From an uncultured Alphaproteobacteria bacterium (GTDB lineage: Bacteria > Pseudomonadota > Alphaproteobacteria > Sphingomonadales > Sphingomonadaceae): a stretch of DNA of 6,842 nt. The stretch is taken from positions 1 to 6,842 of the forward strand of contig CAJAHV010000215.1 of assembly GCA_903939555.1 (NCBI GenBank). Reading direction: 5' to 3'. A program made the position numbers and the translations under genes. Below are positions 1-6,341 of this stretch, piece after piece (the stretch's first letter is position 1; every line of letters starts with the position of its first letter). Under the pieces are notes generated by a model. That model had not been told where the DNA came from and searched no databases. It saw nothing but the letters and a program-made list of their open reading frames with translations.

Positions 1-597
1 GAGTTGATTGGTTATGCGCCTTCGATCCGTCGCAATATTGTCGGCTTGCCGATGCGGCCACTGTCGGCCAGTGAAGTCCGCGATGTGATCGCCATCGGTG
101 AAGCGTCGGCAGAAATCCAATATTCCGACGAAGCTGTTGCGATGGTGACCGCGATGGCTGGCGGTTCACCTTACCTGGTCCGCCTCATCGCCCACCAGGC
201 GGGTCTCGCTGCCCTGAGTGAACGCAAATCGATCGTCGATGAAAATCACGGCAGGGCAGCGGTCGAACGCGTGTTGACAGATTGGAATGCATCGCTCCCA
301 CGCCGGGTCCAAGCCAACCTTGGCCGCGACGAAGCGCGGGCGCAATGGCCGCTGCTGGTCGCCGCCGCGCGCGCTGGCAGTTCGGCCGACGGATTTTTCG
401 GGATCGACGATGTCTTCACCGAACTCAATGGCGCCCAATCGACCACGATGATCGAACGCGAGTTGAAACGCTTTGCCCAACCACATGACCTTCTGGAACT
501 GCATGATTTGGAAAACGAGTTGCGCTTTCGTTTCCGTTACCCCGGGGTGTCGTCATTGCTGTTGATGTCGGCGGCAATGGCACAGATGGCGGCTTGA
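1..597 (+). CDS. AAA+-type ATPase, C-terminal part (5' end outside window)
   Basis: The reading frame is open at the left edge, so this is the C-terminal ~199 residues of a longer protein; the Walker A and B motifs would lie upstream. What is visible fits the lid and downstream region of an AAA+ ATPase: an LxxLSASEVRDVI-like stretch (the helix after the last core strand), then GGSPYLVRLI (codons at about 160-189), which resembles a sensor-2 region with its arginine. After it comes an alpha-rich part and a probable winged-helix end (FGIDDVF..., then ERELKRF, then LRFRFRYPGV). The protein ends naturally at a TGA. Similar Orc1/Cdc6-like or ExeA-like ATPases occur near EPS and secretion loci, but I cannot name the subfamily without the N-terminus. 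A link to polysaccharide export is inference from position only. The gene is followed by a gene-poor gap, so it probably belongs to a transcription unit separate from the glycosyltransferase. Confidence 0.7.
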   Translation, partial: ELIGYAPSIRRNIVGLPMRPLSASEVRDVIAIGEASAEIQYSDEAVAMVTAMAGGSPYLVRLIAHQAGLAALSERKSIVDENHGRAAVERVLTDWNASLPRRVQANLGRDEARAQWPLLVAAARAGSSADGFFGIDDVFTELNGAQSTTMIERELKRFAQPHDLLELHDLENELRFRFRYPGVSSLLLMSAAMAQMAA

Positions 598-687
598 TTG
601 CCGTTGGAACACGCGGTGATTGCGGAACTGATGGCAAAATTTCACATCCATCGGTTGGTGCATGCTGGAGGTGGAAACTGGTCACTG

Positions 688-713
688 CGCCCGCGCTTCA
701 TGAAGCGCGGGCG
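688..713. repeat. 26-bp perfect palindrome (terminator-like hairpin or operator)
   Basis: Bases 688-713 are exactly self-complementary, centred between 700 and 701. As RNA they give an 11-bp GC-rich stem (left arm CGCCCGCGCTT) closed by a CAUG loop. It lies 91 bases after the ATPase stop. There is no clear T-run downstream, only a mixed stretch with scattered T, so it is not a classic intrinsic terminator. Being symmetric, it could stop transcription in either direction or bind a dimeric regulator upstream of the glycosyltransferase. A perfect 26-mer palindrome is very unlikely by chance; its role is inference. Confidence 0.6.
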
Positions 714-732
714 GATTGAGGTTGGACTTTGC

Positions 733-860
733 AGCCGTGACGGCTCTGGTCTGGCGCGGGCGCAGGCTCCTACCCACCCCGGCAGCCACCGATCTATCGC
801 CGAATGCGCCGGAATTCCGGATGCTGATCATCAGACCGACAGGCGGCCCGCACCGGTGCG
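733..860. repeat. Cluster of four short palindromes
   Basis: Four further self-complementary elements follow the 26-bp palindrome: AGCCGT-G-ACGGCT (733-745), CCGGAATTCCGG (809-820), CTGAT-C-ATCAG (824-834) and CGCACCGGTGCG (849-860). Each could form a small hairpin with a 4-5 bp stem. Their sequences differ, so they are not copies of one repeat. They lie in the gene-poor interval just before the glycosyltransferase, which suggests RNA structure or protein binding sites; no function is established. Confidence 0.4.
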
Positions 861-917
861 CCGTCAGCCGGATGCCTCCTGCCGTCTCTCACGCGCGATG
901 CTCGCAGGCCGGTCTTT

Positions 918-1847
918 ATGACGGCCACACAAGCAACGCTTCCGCGCGTTTCGGTCATCATCCCGCATCTGAATACGCCTGACGCGCTCGACCGCTGTCT
1001 CGCCTCGGTCACCGCTCAGGGGCTCGACCATGGCGCTGCCGAAATTATCGTCGTGGACAATGGTTCGAAATTGTCCATTGCCGCCGTGATGGCGCGCTAC
1101 CCTCAGGTTTGCTTTCTTTCCGAGCCAACACCCGGGCCCGGGCCGGCGCGCAACACGGGTGTCGCTGCGGCCCGAGCACCGATACTGGCCTTCATAGATG
1201 CCGATTGTCGGGCAGCGCCGGACTGGTTGCAAAACGCAGTGACAGCGGCGGAAGCTGCTCCCGGCAGGGCTGTGGTGGGCGGCGACATCCGGATCGATTT
1301 CGTTGATCCGGCGCGGCTCGCCCCCATTGAAGCCTATGAAGCCGTGTTCGGCTTTCGTCAGAAAATGTACATCGAGACGCGGCGCTTCTCGGTTACCGCC
1401 AACCTGGCCATGGACCGTGCCGTACATAGCGCAGTCGGACCTTTTGGCGGAATCGACAAGGCCGAAGACCTTGACTGGGGGCAACGCGCCCATGCCAGCG
1501 GCTACACAACCCGATATCTGCCGACAATGCGTGTCTACCACCCTGCCCGGTCCGATCTCGCGGCACTGGAGCGCAAATGGCAACGCCATATTCGCCATGA
1601 CTGGAACAGCAATGGCACCAGCGCTGCCGCTGTCTGGGTCTGGCGGCTACGCGCCTTGGCAATGTTGGGGTCGATCCCGTTCGAAGCCATAAAGCTTTTT
1701 CGGTCAGACCGGATTGCCGGCCTTCGCAACCAATTCGCCGGGATCACGCCGCTGGCTCAAATCCGCTGGTTCCGCTGTGCCGAGATGTTGCGCGTGATGC
1801 AGGTGGCCGATGAGAACGGCGGTGACGCCTGGAACCGCGTCACATGA
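918..1847 (+). CDS. GT2-family glycosyltransferase
   Basis: A 309-residue protein with a GT-A fold typical of family 2 glycosyltransferases, which move a sugar from a nucleotide-sugar donor onto a growing, usually lipid-linked, glycan at the cytoplasmic face of the inner membrane. Visible motifs in order: VSVIIPHLN (11-19), the nucleotide-binding VVDNGS (45-50), GPARNTG (75-81), the metal-binding DAD within FIDADCR (94-96), the acceptor-side TANLAMDR (160-167), and EDLDWGQRA (183-191), carrying the likely catalytic acid region. The C-terminus is basic with short hydrophobic stretches (around 240-255) that may touch the membrane; no clear transmembrane helix is seen. The ATG at 918 places VSVIIP at the usual distance from the N-terminus; its Shine-Dalgarno (GCAGG, 904-908) is weak. 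Donor and acceptor sugars cannot be read from the sequence. It is followed by a 118-bp AT-rich gap rather than a coupled gene. Confidence 0.9.
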   Translation: MTATQATLPRVSVIIPHLNTPDALDRCLASVTAQGLDHGAAEIIVVDNGSKLSIAAVMARYPQVCFLSEPTPGPGPARNTGVAAARAPILAFIDADCRAAPDWLQNAVTAAEAAPGRAVVGGDIRIDFVDPARLAPIEAYEAVFGFRQKMYIETRRFSVTANLAMDRAVHSAVGPFGGIDKAEDLDWGQRAHASGYTTRYLPTMRVYHPARSDLAALERKWQRHIRHDWNSNGTSAAAVWVWRLRALAMLGSIPFEAIKLFRSDRIAGLRNQFAGITPLAQIRWFRCAEMLRVMQVADENGGDAWNRVT

Positions 1848-1965
1848 AAATCGCTTATTATTAAGGAATCGTTCTCGACAAACCGTTCTTTATTGACCAA
1901 GGCGAGATGTCCGCGCATTTACGCTTGATATAGTTGACCATTATCGCTCTCAGGAGTTCCCACGA
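1848..1965 (+). promoter_or_regulatory. AT-rich intergenic region, likely promoter for the epsD-like gene
   Basis: This 118-bp gap is clearly more AT-rich than its surroundings, as expected of a promoter region. A TATAGT (1929-1934) resembles a -10 box, but I see no good -35 at 16-18 bp. Two direct repeats stand out: TTGACCA at 1893-1899 and 1934-1940 (41 bp apart, about four helical turns) and CGTTCT at 1870-1875 and 1884-1889. They could be regulator sites or chance. No terminator hairpin is visible after the glycosyltransferase stop. The gap ends with a strong Shine-Dalgarno AGGAG (1952-1956), nine bases before the ATG at 1966. Confidence 0.45.
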
Positions 1966-2925
1966 ATGACATCCGTTCGCATTGCAGCCTTGGCTCTGGC
2001 TGGCACTGGCATCCTGGCGCTGTCTGCCTGCGGAAACTCGGGCAAACTGCCCGATGGCCAGGTCGTCGCCACTGTAAATGGCAAAGATGTAACGATCCAC
2101 GAGTTGAATACCGAAATAGGGCTGATCCCCAATCAGGGTGATGATTCCCTGCGCAAGCTGGTGGAATCAGTCGCGCTGGCTCGCGTGATCGAACGAAAAA
2201 TGCTGGTGCAGGAAGCGGCAAAGCGCAAGCTCGATCAGAACCCCCAGTTTTTGCTCGCCAAACAGCGGATCAATGAGACTTTGCTGGTGCAGGCGCTGCA
2301 GGGCGACGTTCAGCAGAAGGTGACCGCAACCCCGCGTGAAAATGCCCAGAAGTTCGTTGCGCAAAATCCCCAGGTGTTTGCTGATCGCAAGATTTTCACG
2401 CTCGATCAGATCCAGTTCCTGCGCCCGGCCAACATCGACGAACTGCCGCTGAAAGAAGCCAAGACGATGGGCGATGTTGAAAAGATCCTCGTCGGCGCGA
2501 ACATCGAATATCGCCGTGCACCCCAGCAGCTAGATTCACTGACCGTGAATCCGGAACTCACGACCGAAATCGTCCGCCTCAGTTCGATGGTCAATCCTGA
2601 ACCGTTTATGTTCGCCGACCAGCCAGAAGGCGCGCCGGCGCCGATAATTTTCATCAACAGTGTGACCAACGCCAAGACGCAGCCATTTATTGGTGAACGC
2701 GCCATCACCTATGCCCAGAACATCCTGCAACGACAGGAAATCCAGAAGCGCTTGGGCACCGAGCTCAAGGCCTGGACAGAAGCCTATAAATCCAAGATCG
2801 TCTATGCAAAGGGTTATGGCCCGCCAGTGTTCCCCAAAACACCCGCGGCGCCCAAGGCCGCTGCCGTAAAAGCCGTCGCGGCTCCTGCTGCTGTCACGAC
2901 CCGGGGGCCTGTCGCAGCGAAGTAA
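1966..2925 (+). CDS. epsD: EpsD-family peptidyl-prolyl cis-trans isomerase, lipoprotein
   Basis: A 319-residue predicted lipoprotein. The N-terminus is a type II signal peptide ending in the lipobox LSAC, with Cys22 as the lipidation site; Gly at +2 gives no inner-membrane retention signal, so outer-membrane sorting is likely. The mature part starts with a SurA/PrsA-like module: VVATVNGKDVTIHELN (about 34-49), then long helices with VIERKMLVQEAAKR. A parvulin-like region follows (about 140-240: RKIFTLDQIQF, then ...EIVRLSSM...). It is divergent, and I cannot confirm the catalytic His/Cys/Asp set. The tail (286-319) is rich in Ala, Pro, Lys and Val, probably disordered. Proteins of this kind occur in exosortase-type EPS loci as envelope chaperones, thought to help fold export proteins; assignment to EpsD is from overall pattern, not a search. 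The start is fixed by AGGAG at 1952-1956. The next gene begins 43 bases after the stop, so cotranscription is likely. Confidence 0.75.
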   Translation: MTSVRIAALALAGTGILALSACGNSGKLPDGQVVATVNGKDVTIHELNTEIGLIPNQGDDSLRKLVESVALARVIERKMLVQEAAKRKLDQNPQFLLAKQRINETLLVQALQGDVQQKVTATPRENAQKFVAQNPQVFADRKIFTLDQIQFLRPANIDELPLKEAKTMGDVEKILVGANIEYRRAPQQLDSLTVNPELTTEIVRLSSMVNPEPFMFADQPEGAPAPIIFINSVTNAKTQPFIGERAITYAQNILQRQEIQKRLGTELKAWTEAYKSKIVYAKGYGPPVFPKTPAAPKAAAVKAVAAPAAVTTRGPVAAK

Positions 2926-2968
2926 ACCTGACCCCAAGGTCCAATCGCAAGCGACAGAAAGTCCGGTT

Positions 2969-4135
2969 TTGAAACCCATCCATATTGGCCTAGTTTGGCA
3001 CACGGTCGCGTCGGGCAATATGGGGGTGGGCGCGCTGACCATTGGCAATATCGCTCTGGCCCGGGCGGCGGCAGCGCGAGCGGGGCTATTGCCGCGCTTC
3101 ACGATTTTCGGCAGCGTCGAACCGGGAAAACCGTACGTCAACGACCCCGACGTGGACTATCGCGCGATCACCGGCAACTACATGGTTGCGCCCGGAGGTT
3201 ACTGGGCAGACCTGAAATCGATCGATATCATGCTGGATATCGGTGCCGGTGACAGCTTTGCCGATATTTATCCCAACAAACGCTACGCCTATATTATCGC
3301 CACCAAGGCGTTGGCACTGGCTCGCGGCAAGCGCCTTATCCTGTCGCCACAGACTATCGGGCCGTTTTCGCGCCAGCCGCATACAGCCCTTGCCGCCTGG
3401 GCATGCCGGAAGGCCGAAGTCATATTCGCGCGCGATCCGATATCGATGAGCGTACTGCGCGAGATGGCACCCGATGCCCAAGCCCGGCAAGCGATCGATG
3501 TCGCCTTCGCGCTGCCTTTCGATCGCACCGACCGTACGCCGGGCGGTCCGGTGCGCGTCGGCCTCAATGCTTCCGGACTGCTGATGAGTGGCGGCTATTC
3601 GGGCCAGAATGAATTCGGCATCAGTATCAATTATGCGGCACTGACCCGCGCCATCATCGCTGATTTCCTGGCAATGCCGAATGTCGAAGTAACGCTGATA
3701 CCGCATGTCATTGCATCCGGCATAGCCCGCGATGATGACAGCAGCGCCGCCGACCAATTGAAGTCCGAATTTCCTGCGCTGGTGCGCAGGCCCGAATTTT
3801 CCTCGCCTTCAGCAGCCAAGTCATTCATATCCGGCCTTGATTTTCTGGTCGGGGCTCGCATGCATGCGACGATTGCGGCCTATTCGGCCGGGGTGCCGGT
3901 AGTGCCCATAAGCTACAGCCGCAAGTTCGAAGGCCTGTATGGCGGGCTACACTATCCGTGGTTGGTGCCGGCCAAGGGCCTGACGACCGAACAAGCACGG
4001 GCGTTCGTCCTTGATGCTTTTGCCCGGCGCGACGAAATGGCCGCGGACATCCGCAAGGGCGACCCGGTGATCGCTGCTGGCCTTGAAGTCTATACAGCCG
4101 AGCTTGCCCGGCAATTCGCAGCGGTATCAGCATGA
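2969..4135 (+). CDS. Polysaccharide pyruvyl transferase family protein
   Basis: A 388-residue protein of the polysaccharide pyruvyl transferase family, which moves pyruvate from phosphoenolpyruvate to a sugar hydroxyl pair to form a ketal, usually on a lipid-linked repeat unit in the cytoplasm. Visible motifs: SGNMGVGALTIGN (15-27), the typical N-terminal loop; DIGAGDSFADIY (90-101); LSPQTIGPF (125-133); ARDPIS near 153; GARMHATIAAYSAGVP (295-310) with the conserved RMH; and ISYSRKFEGL (314-323). Length is normal. The TTG at 2969 is chosen because the conserved loop starts only about 15 residues downstream; the first in-frame ATG (3020) lies inside that loop and would remove it. No in-frame ATG or GTG lies between the epsD stop and 2969, and the Shine-Dalgarno is weak (around 2956-2961), so translation may be modest. 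The stop overlaps the next start as ATGA. Some family members have other roles, so pyruvylation is likely but unproven. Confidence 0.87.
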   Translation: MKPIHIGLVWHTVASGNMGVGALTIGNIALARAAAARAGLLPRFTIFGSVEPGKPYVNDPDVDYRAITGNYMVAPGGYWADLKSIDIMLDIGAGDSFADIYPNKRYAYIIATKALALARGKRLILSPQTIGPFSRQPHTALAAWACRKAEVIFARDPISMSVLREMAPDAQARQAIDVAFALPFDRTDRTPGGPVRVGLNASGLLMSGGYSGQNEFGISINYAALTRAIIADFLAMPNVEVTLIPHVIASGIARDDDSSAADQLKSEFPALVRRPEFSSPSAAKSFISGLDFLVGARMHATIAAYSAGVPVVPISYSRKFEGLYGGLHYPWLVPAKGLTTEQARAFVLDAFARRDEMAADIRKGDPVIAAGLEVYTAELARQFAAVSA

Positions 4136-5361
4136 CCCGTCACGTCCCTTCCCCGGCGTTGGCTCGTGTCGAAAGGGGGCAGCTTTGCACCGGATGCGGC
4201 CTGTGTGCCGCCATCGCGCCAGCGGCCATCACCATGTCCATGGTCGATCCCGGCTATCTTCGACCGCAGCAATCCGCTGCACTTACCGCTGCGCAAGATG
4301 CGGAAATCGCCGTTGCCTGCCCCGGTCTGGTGATAGACGAAAGCGATCAGCCGCCGGCGCCTTTCGTCGATCCGCTATGGGGCCCGGTGCATTACGTCGG
4401 GACTGGCCATGCCAATGATGCGGCCTTGCGCCACCAGGCTTCTTCTGGCGGAGTCATTTCGGCACTGCTCATGCACGCACTGTCGACTGGTCTTGTCGAT
4501 TATGTCGTCCAGACCGGCGCCGACCCCGACCTGCCGACCGGGAACCAAACTCGCGTTTCGACGAGCGATGGCGACATCCTTGCCGCAGCCGGTTCACGCT
4601 ACACGGCATCGGCACCACTGGCCGGGTTGGAAGACTGGCTGGCGCGGCCGGGACGGTTCGCTTTTGTGGGCAAGCCTTGCGACGTTTCGGCCTTGCGGGC
4701 CCGCGCTCGTCACGATCCGCGTATCAACGCCAGAGTGCCTGTCGTGTTGGCGTTTTTTTGTGCGGGCATCCCCAGCACCGCAGGCACCCGCCGTATTCTC
4801 GATCGGCTGGGGGTCGATCCCGATGATGTGACGGCCTTCCGTTATCGCGGCGATGGCTGGCCAGGTTTCGCCAAGGCCACACTCAAGGACGGCAGCATCC
4901 GCCAGATGAGCTATGCCGACAGTTGGGGCGACATCCTGTCGAAAGAAGTCCAGTTTCGCTGCAAGATATGTCCCGATGCCACCGGCAATGTCGCCGATGT
5001 CGCCTGCGCCGATGCGTGGGAGGGCAATGAACGCGGCTACCCAAGCTTTGAGGAACAGGCAGGCCGCAGCCTCGTCATCGCGCGCACGACCGCCGGCGCC
5101 GCCCTGCTCGCCACAGCCGAGGTCGCAGGGCGCATCTTTATCCAACCACTCGAAACGGCCGCCATCGCCGCGATGCAACCCGCCCAGGCACGCCGCAAGA
5201 AACAGATATTGTCGCGCCTGGCCGCGTTGATGGTGACCGGCCGGCCATGGCCGCGCTATCGAGGACTGCGTTTATGGGCTGCTGCAGCTCGGGACAACCC
5301 CGTTGCGCAGGCTCGCAGCTTTGCCGGGCTTGTCCGCCGCCTGGTACAAGGGCGAGCCTGA
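4132..5361 (+). CDS. FrhB-like iron-sulfur flavoprotein (coenzyme F420 hydrogenase/dehydrogenase beta-subunit family)
   Basis: A 409-residue member of the FrhB/FdhB family, whose founders bind FAD and 4Fe-4S and pass electrons to or from F420. The N-terminal ferredoxin-like motif is CTGCGLCAAIAP: Cys19, 22 and 25 are present, but the fourth Cys of CxxCxxCxxxCP is Ala29. A second motif, CKICPD (Cys277, Cys280) with ADVACADAW (Cys292), matches the family's C-terminal cluster region. Also seen: SSGGVISALL (104-113), the family's hallmark loop; GKPCDVSALRA (Cys183); FFCAGIPS (Cys210); and YRGDGWPGF. Relatives are common in polysaccharide clusters beside pyruvyl transferases, where their reaction is unknown; an F420 link should not be assumed. 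ATGA overlap with the pyruvyl transferase (4132-4135) implies translational coupling and a shared process. A T7 run at 4753-4759 leaves the frame intact. Family assignment is firm; substrate is unknown. Confidence 0.88.
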   Translation: MTRHVPSPALARVERGQLCTGCGLCAAIAPAAITMSMVDPGYLRPQQSAALTAAQDAEIAVACPGLVIDESDQPPAPFVDPLWGPVHYVGTGHANDAALRHQASSGGVISALLMHALSTGLVDYVVQTGADPDLPTGNQTRVSTSDGDILAAAGSRYTASAPLAGLEDWLARPGRFAFVGKPCDVSALRARARHDPRINARVPVVLAFFCAGIPSTAGTRRILDRLGVDPDDVTAFRYRGDGWPGFAKATLKDGSIRQMSYADSWGDILSKEVQFRCKICPDATGNVADVACADAWEGNERGYPSFEEQAGRSLVIARTTAGAALLATAEVAGRIFIQPLETAAIAAMQPAQARRKKQILSRLAALMVTGRPWPRYRGLRLWAAAARDNPVAQARSFAGLVRRLVQGRA

Positions 5362-6254
5362 TGGTAACAGCAGCAGCCAATCGCCGGGGGATCATCCTGG
5401 CCGGAGGATCCGGCACCCGGCTGTATCCGTTGACCAAGCCGGTCTCCAAGCAACTGATGCCGGTTTATGACAAACCGATGATCTATTATCCGCTGTCGGT
5501 TCTCATGCTCGCCGGCATACGCGAAGTGCTTGTCATCACGACGCCAGCCGACAGTGCGGCTTTTGCCGGGTTGCTGGGGGATGGCAGCGACTGGGGGATG
5601 GACATCCGCTACGCCGTGCAGCCCGAACCCAAAGGGCTGGCGCAAGCCTATCATATCGGGGCGGAATTCGTTGGCGATCGGCCATCGACGCTGATTTTGG
5701 GTGACAATATCTTTTATGGCCATGGCCTGCCCGATCTGCTGGCACGCGCCGGATCCCGCCAGGATGGCGCGACCGTGTTCGGTTATTACGTCAAGGACCC
5801 TGCCGCCTATGGCGTGGTGTCGTTCAATGCCGCTGGCCGCGCCGAAACCATCGAAGAGAAACCAACCAATCCTAAATCCAACTATGCGGTGACCGGGCTG
5901 TATTTCTACGATGGAGACGCCGTACGACTGGCCCGGGACGTCCGCCCATCACCGCGCGGCGAACTGGAGATTACCGATCTCAACCGTCTGTATCTCGAAG
6001 CCGGCAAACTCGAAGTCGAACTGATGGGCCGCGGCTTTGCCTGGCTCGATACGGGCACGCACGGATCGTTGCTCGATGCCGGAATGTATGTGCGTATCGT
6101 CGAAGAACGCCAAGGCCTGAAAATTTGCTGCCCGGAAGAAATCGCCTGGCGGCAGGGTTTCATCTCGGCCGCGCAACTCGAAATGATCGCGCAACCGTTG
6201 CGCAAATCGGGTTATGGCGAATATCTTCTCGAACAGTTGCGCATCGAAGGCTGA
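5361..6254 (+). CDS. rmlA: Glucose-1-phosphate thymidylyltransferase
   Basis: A 297-residue RmlA (also called RfbA): glucose-1-phosphate + dTTP gives dTDP-glucose + pyrophosphate, the first step to dTDP-L-rhamnose, in the cytoplasm. The signature GIILAGGSGTRLYPLT (10-25) binds the nucleotide, followed by VSKQLMPVYDKPMIYYPL. Also present: LGDNIFYG with the metal-binding Asp115, EEKP (165-168), AVTGLYFYD, and WLDTGTH with the second metal-binding Asp230. Length is typical (about 290). The frame opens earlier, at 5247, but the ATG at 5361 is the right start: it puts the signature ten residues from the N-terminus, shares one base with the FrhB-like stop (TGATG) and has AAGGGCGAG (5348-5356) as ribosome binding site. 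The upstream extension lies wholly inside the FrhB-like gene in another frame. The one-base overlap suggests coupling to the pyruvyl transferase/FrhB-like pair. Confidence 0.97.
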   Translation: MVTAAANRRGIILAGGSGTRLYPLTKPVSKQLMPVYDKPMIYYPLSVLMLAGIREVLVITTPADSAAFAGLLGDGSDWGMDIRYAVQPEPKGLAQAYHIGAEFVGDRPSTLILGDNIFYGHGLPDLLARAGSRQDGATVFGYYVKDPAAYGVVSFNAAGRAETIEEKPTNPKSNYAVTGLYFYDGDAVRLARDVRPSPRGELEITDLNRLYLEAGKLEVELMGRGFAWLDTGTHGSLLDAGMYVRIVEERQGLKICCPEEIAWRQGFISAAQLEMIAQPLRKSGYGEYLLEQLRIEG

Positions 6255-6301
6255 CAGGTTGCGTGCAGTTGCGACATCCGGCAATGCAAAATCAGCATTA
6301 C

Positions 6302-6341
6302 AATGTCGATTCAACTCATTGACAGGAATATGAAATGTCGA
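6302..6341. repeat. 8-bp direct repeat AATGTCGA upstream of rmlC
   Basis: AATGTCGA occurs at 6302-6309 and again at 6334-6341, 32 bp apart (about three helical turns), in the rmlA-rmlC gap. The second copy overlaps the start codon of the 12-codon ORF. A TTGACA sits between them at 6319-6324 but has no matching -10 box; a TACAAT at 6299-6304 has no matching -35. The repeats could be regulator sites or chance. Confidence 0.25.
6324..6327 (+). promoter_or_regulatory. Shine-Dalgarno AGGA for the rmlC leader ORF
   Basis: AGGA lies seven bases before the ATG at 6335, a good spacing, but only two bases before an earlier ATG at 6330, which is too close. It is the only good ribosome binding site in the gap before rmlC, whose own ATG at 6370 has no purine-rich stretch at the right distance. 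Confidence 0.45.

Larger units (their letters stand above)
598..917. other. Gene-poor interval with several inverted repeats
   Basis: I find no convincing gene in this 320-base stretch. Two open frames cross it. One continues in the same frame as the upstream ATPase right after its TGA (TTG at 598, stop at 919-921, 107 codons); its stop overlaps the glycosyltransferase start as ATGA. Its second half is Arg/Pro/Ser-rich and looks like non-coding GC-rich translation. The other (TTG at 716, running to 982) has high GC at third codon positions but no Shine-Dalgarno sequence and runs deep into the glycosyltransferase. Neither resembles a family I know. The interval is dense in palindromes (688-713, 733-745, 809-820, 824-834, 849-860), which fits a terminator/regulatory region or structured leader RNA better than a gene. 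A decayed gene cannot be excluded. Confidence 0.5.

Noticed and set aside
1131..1142. 12-bp palindrome CCCGGGCCCGGG
   Set aside because: It sits inside the glycosyltransferase and encodes Pro/Gly codons of the family's GPxxARN loop, so coding constraint and high GC explain it.
864..1598. Long open frame of 244 codons on the - strand
   Set aside because: It lies opposite the well-supported glycosyltransferase, has no recognisable motifs, and its composition is that of a GC-rich shadow frame. The same applies to - strand frames at 2536-3141, 3086-3757 and 4594-5178.
1865..1887. Possible EcfG-type stress promoter (GGAAT ... CGTT)
   Set aside because: The match to GGAAC is imperfect and the spacer is 14 bases instead of the usual 16-17.
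4753..4759. Run of seven T as a possible slippage or phase-variation site
   Set aside because: It encodes Phe208-Phe209-Cys210 in an intact frame at a conserved FFCAG motif; the run is short for phase variation and no shifted product is useful.
5247..5360. 38-codon N-terminal extension of rmlA
   Set aside because: It overlaps the FrhB-like gene in another frame, does not resemble RmlA, and the ATG at 5361 has a better ribosome site and the normal distance to the signature motif.
6258..6273. Direct repeat GTTGCG (6258-6263, 6268-6273) just after rmlA
   Set aside because: Six bases twice in GC-rich DNA is easily chance and no other element is attached.
6319..6324. Perfect TTGACA as a -35 box before rmlC
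   Set aside because: No -10-like sequence lies 16-18 bp downstream; the site falls next to the leader ORF's ribosome site instead.
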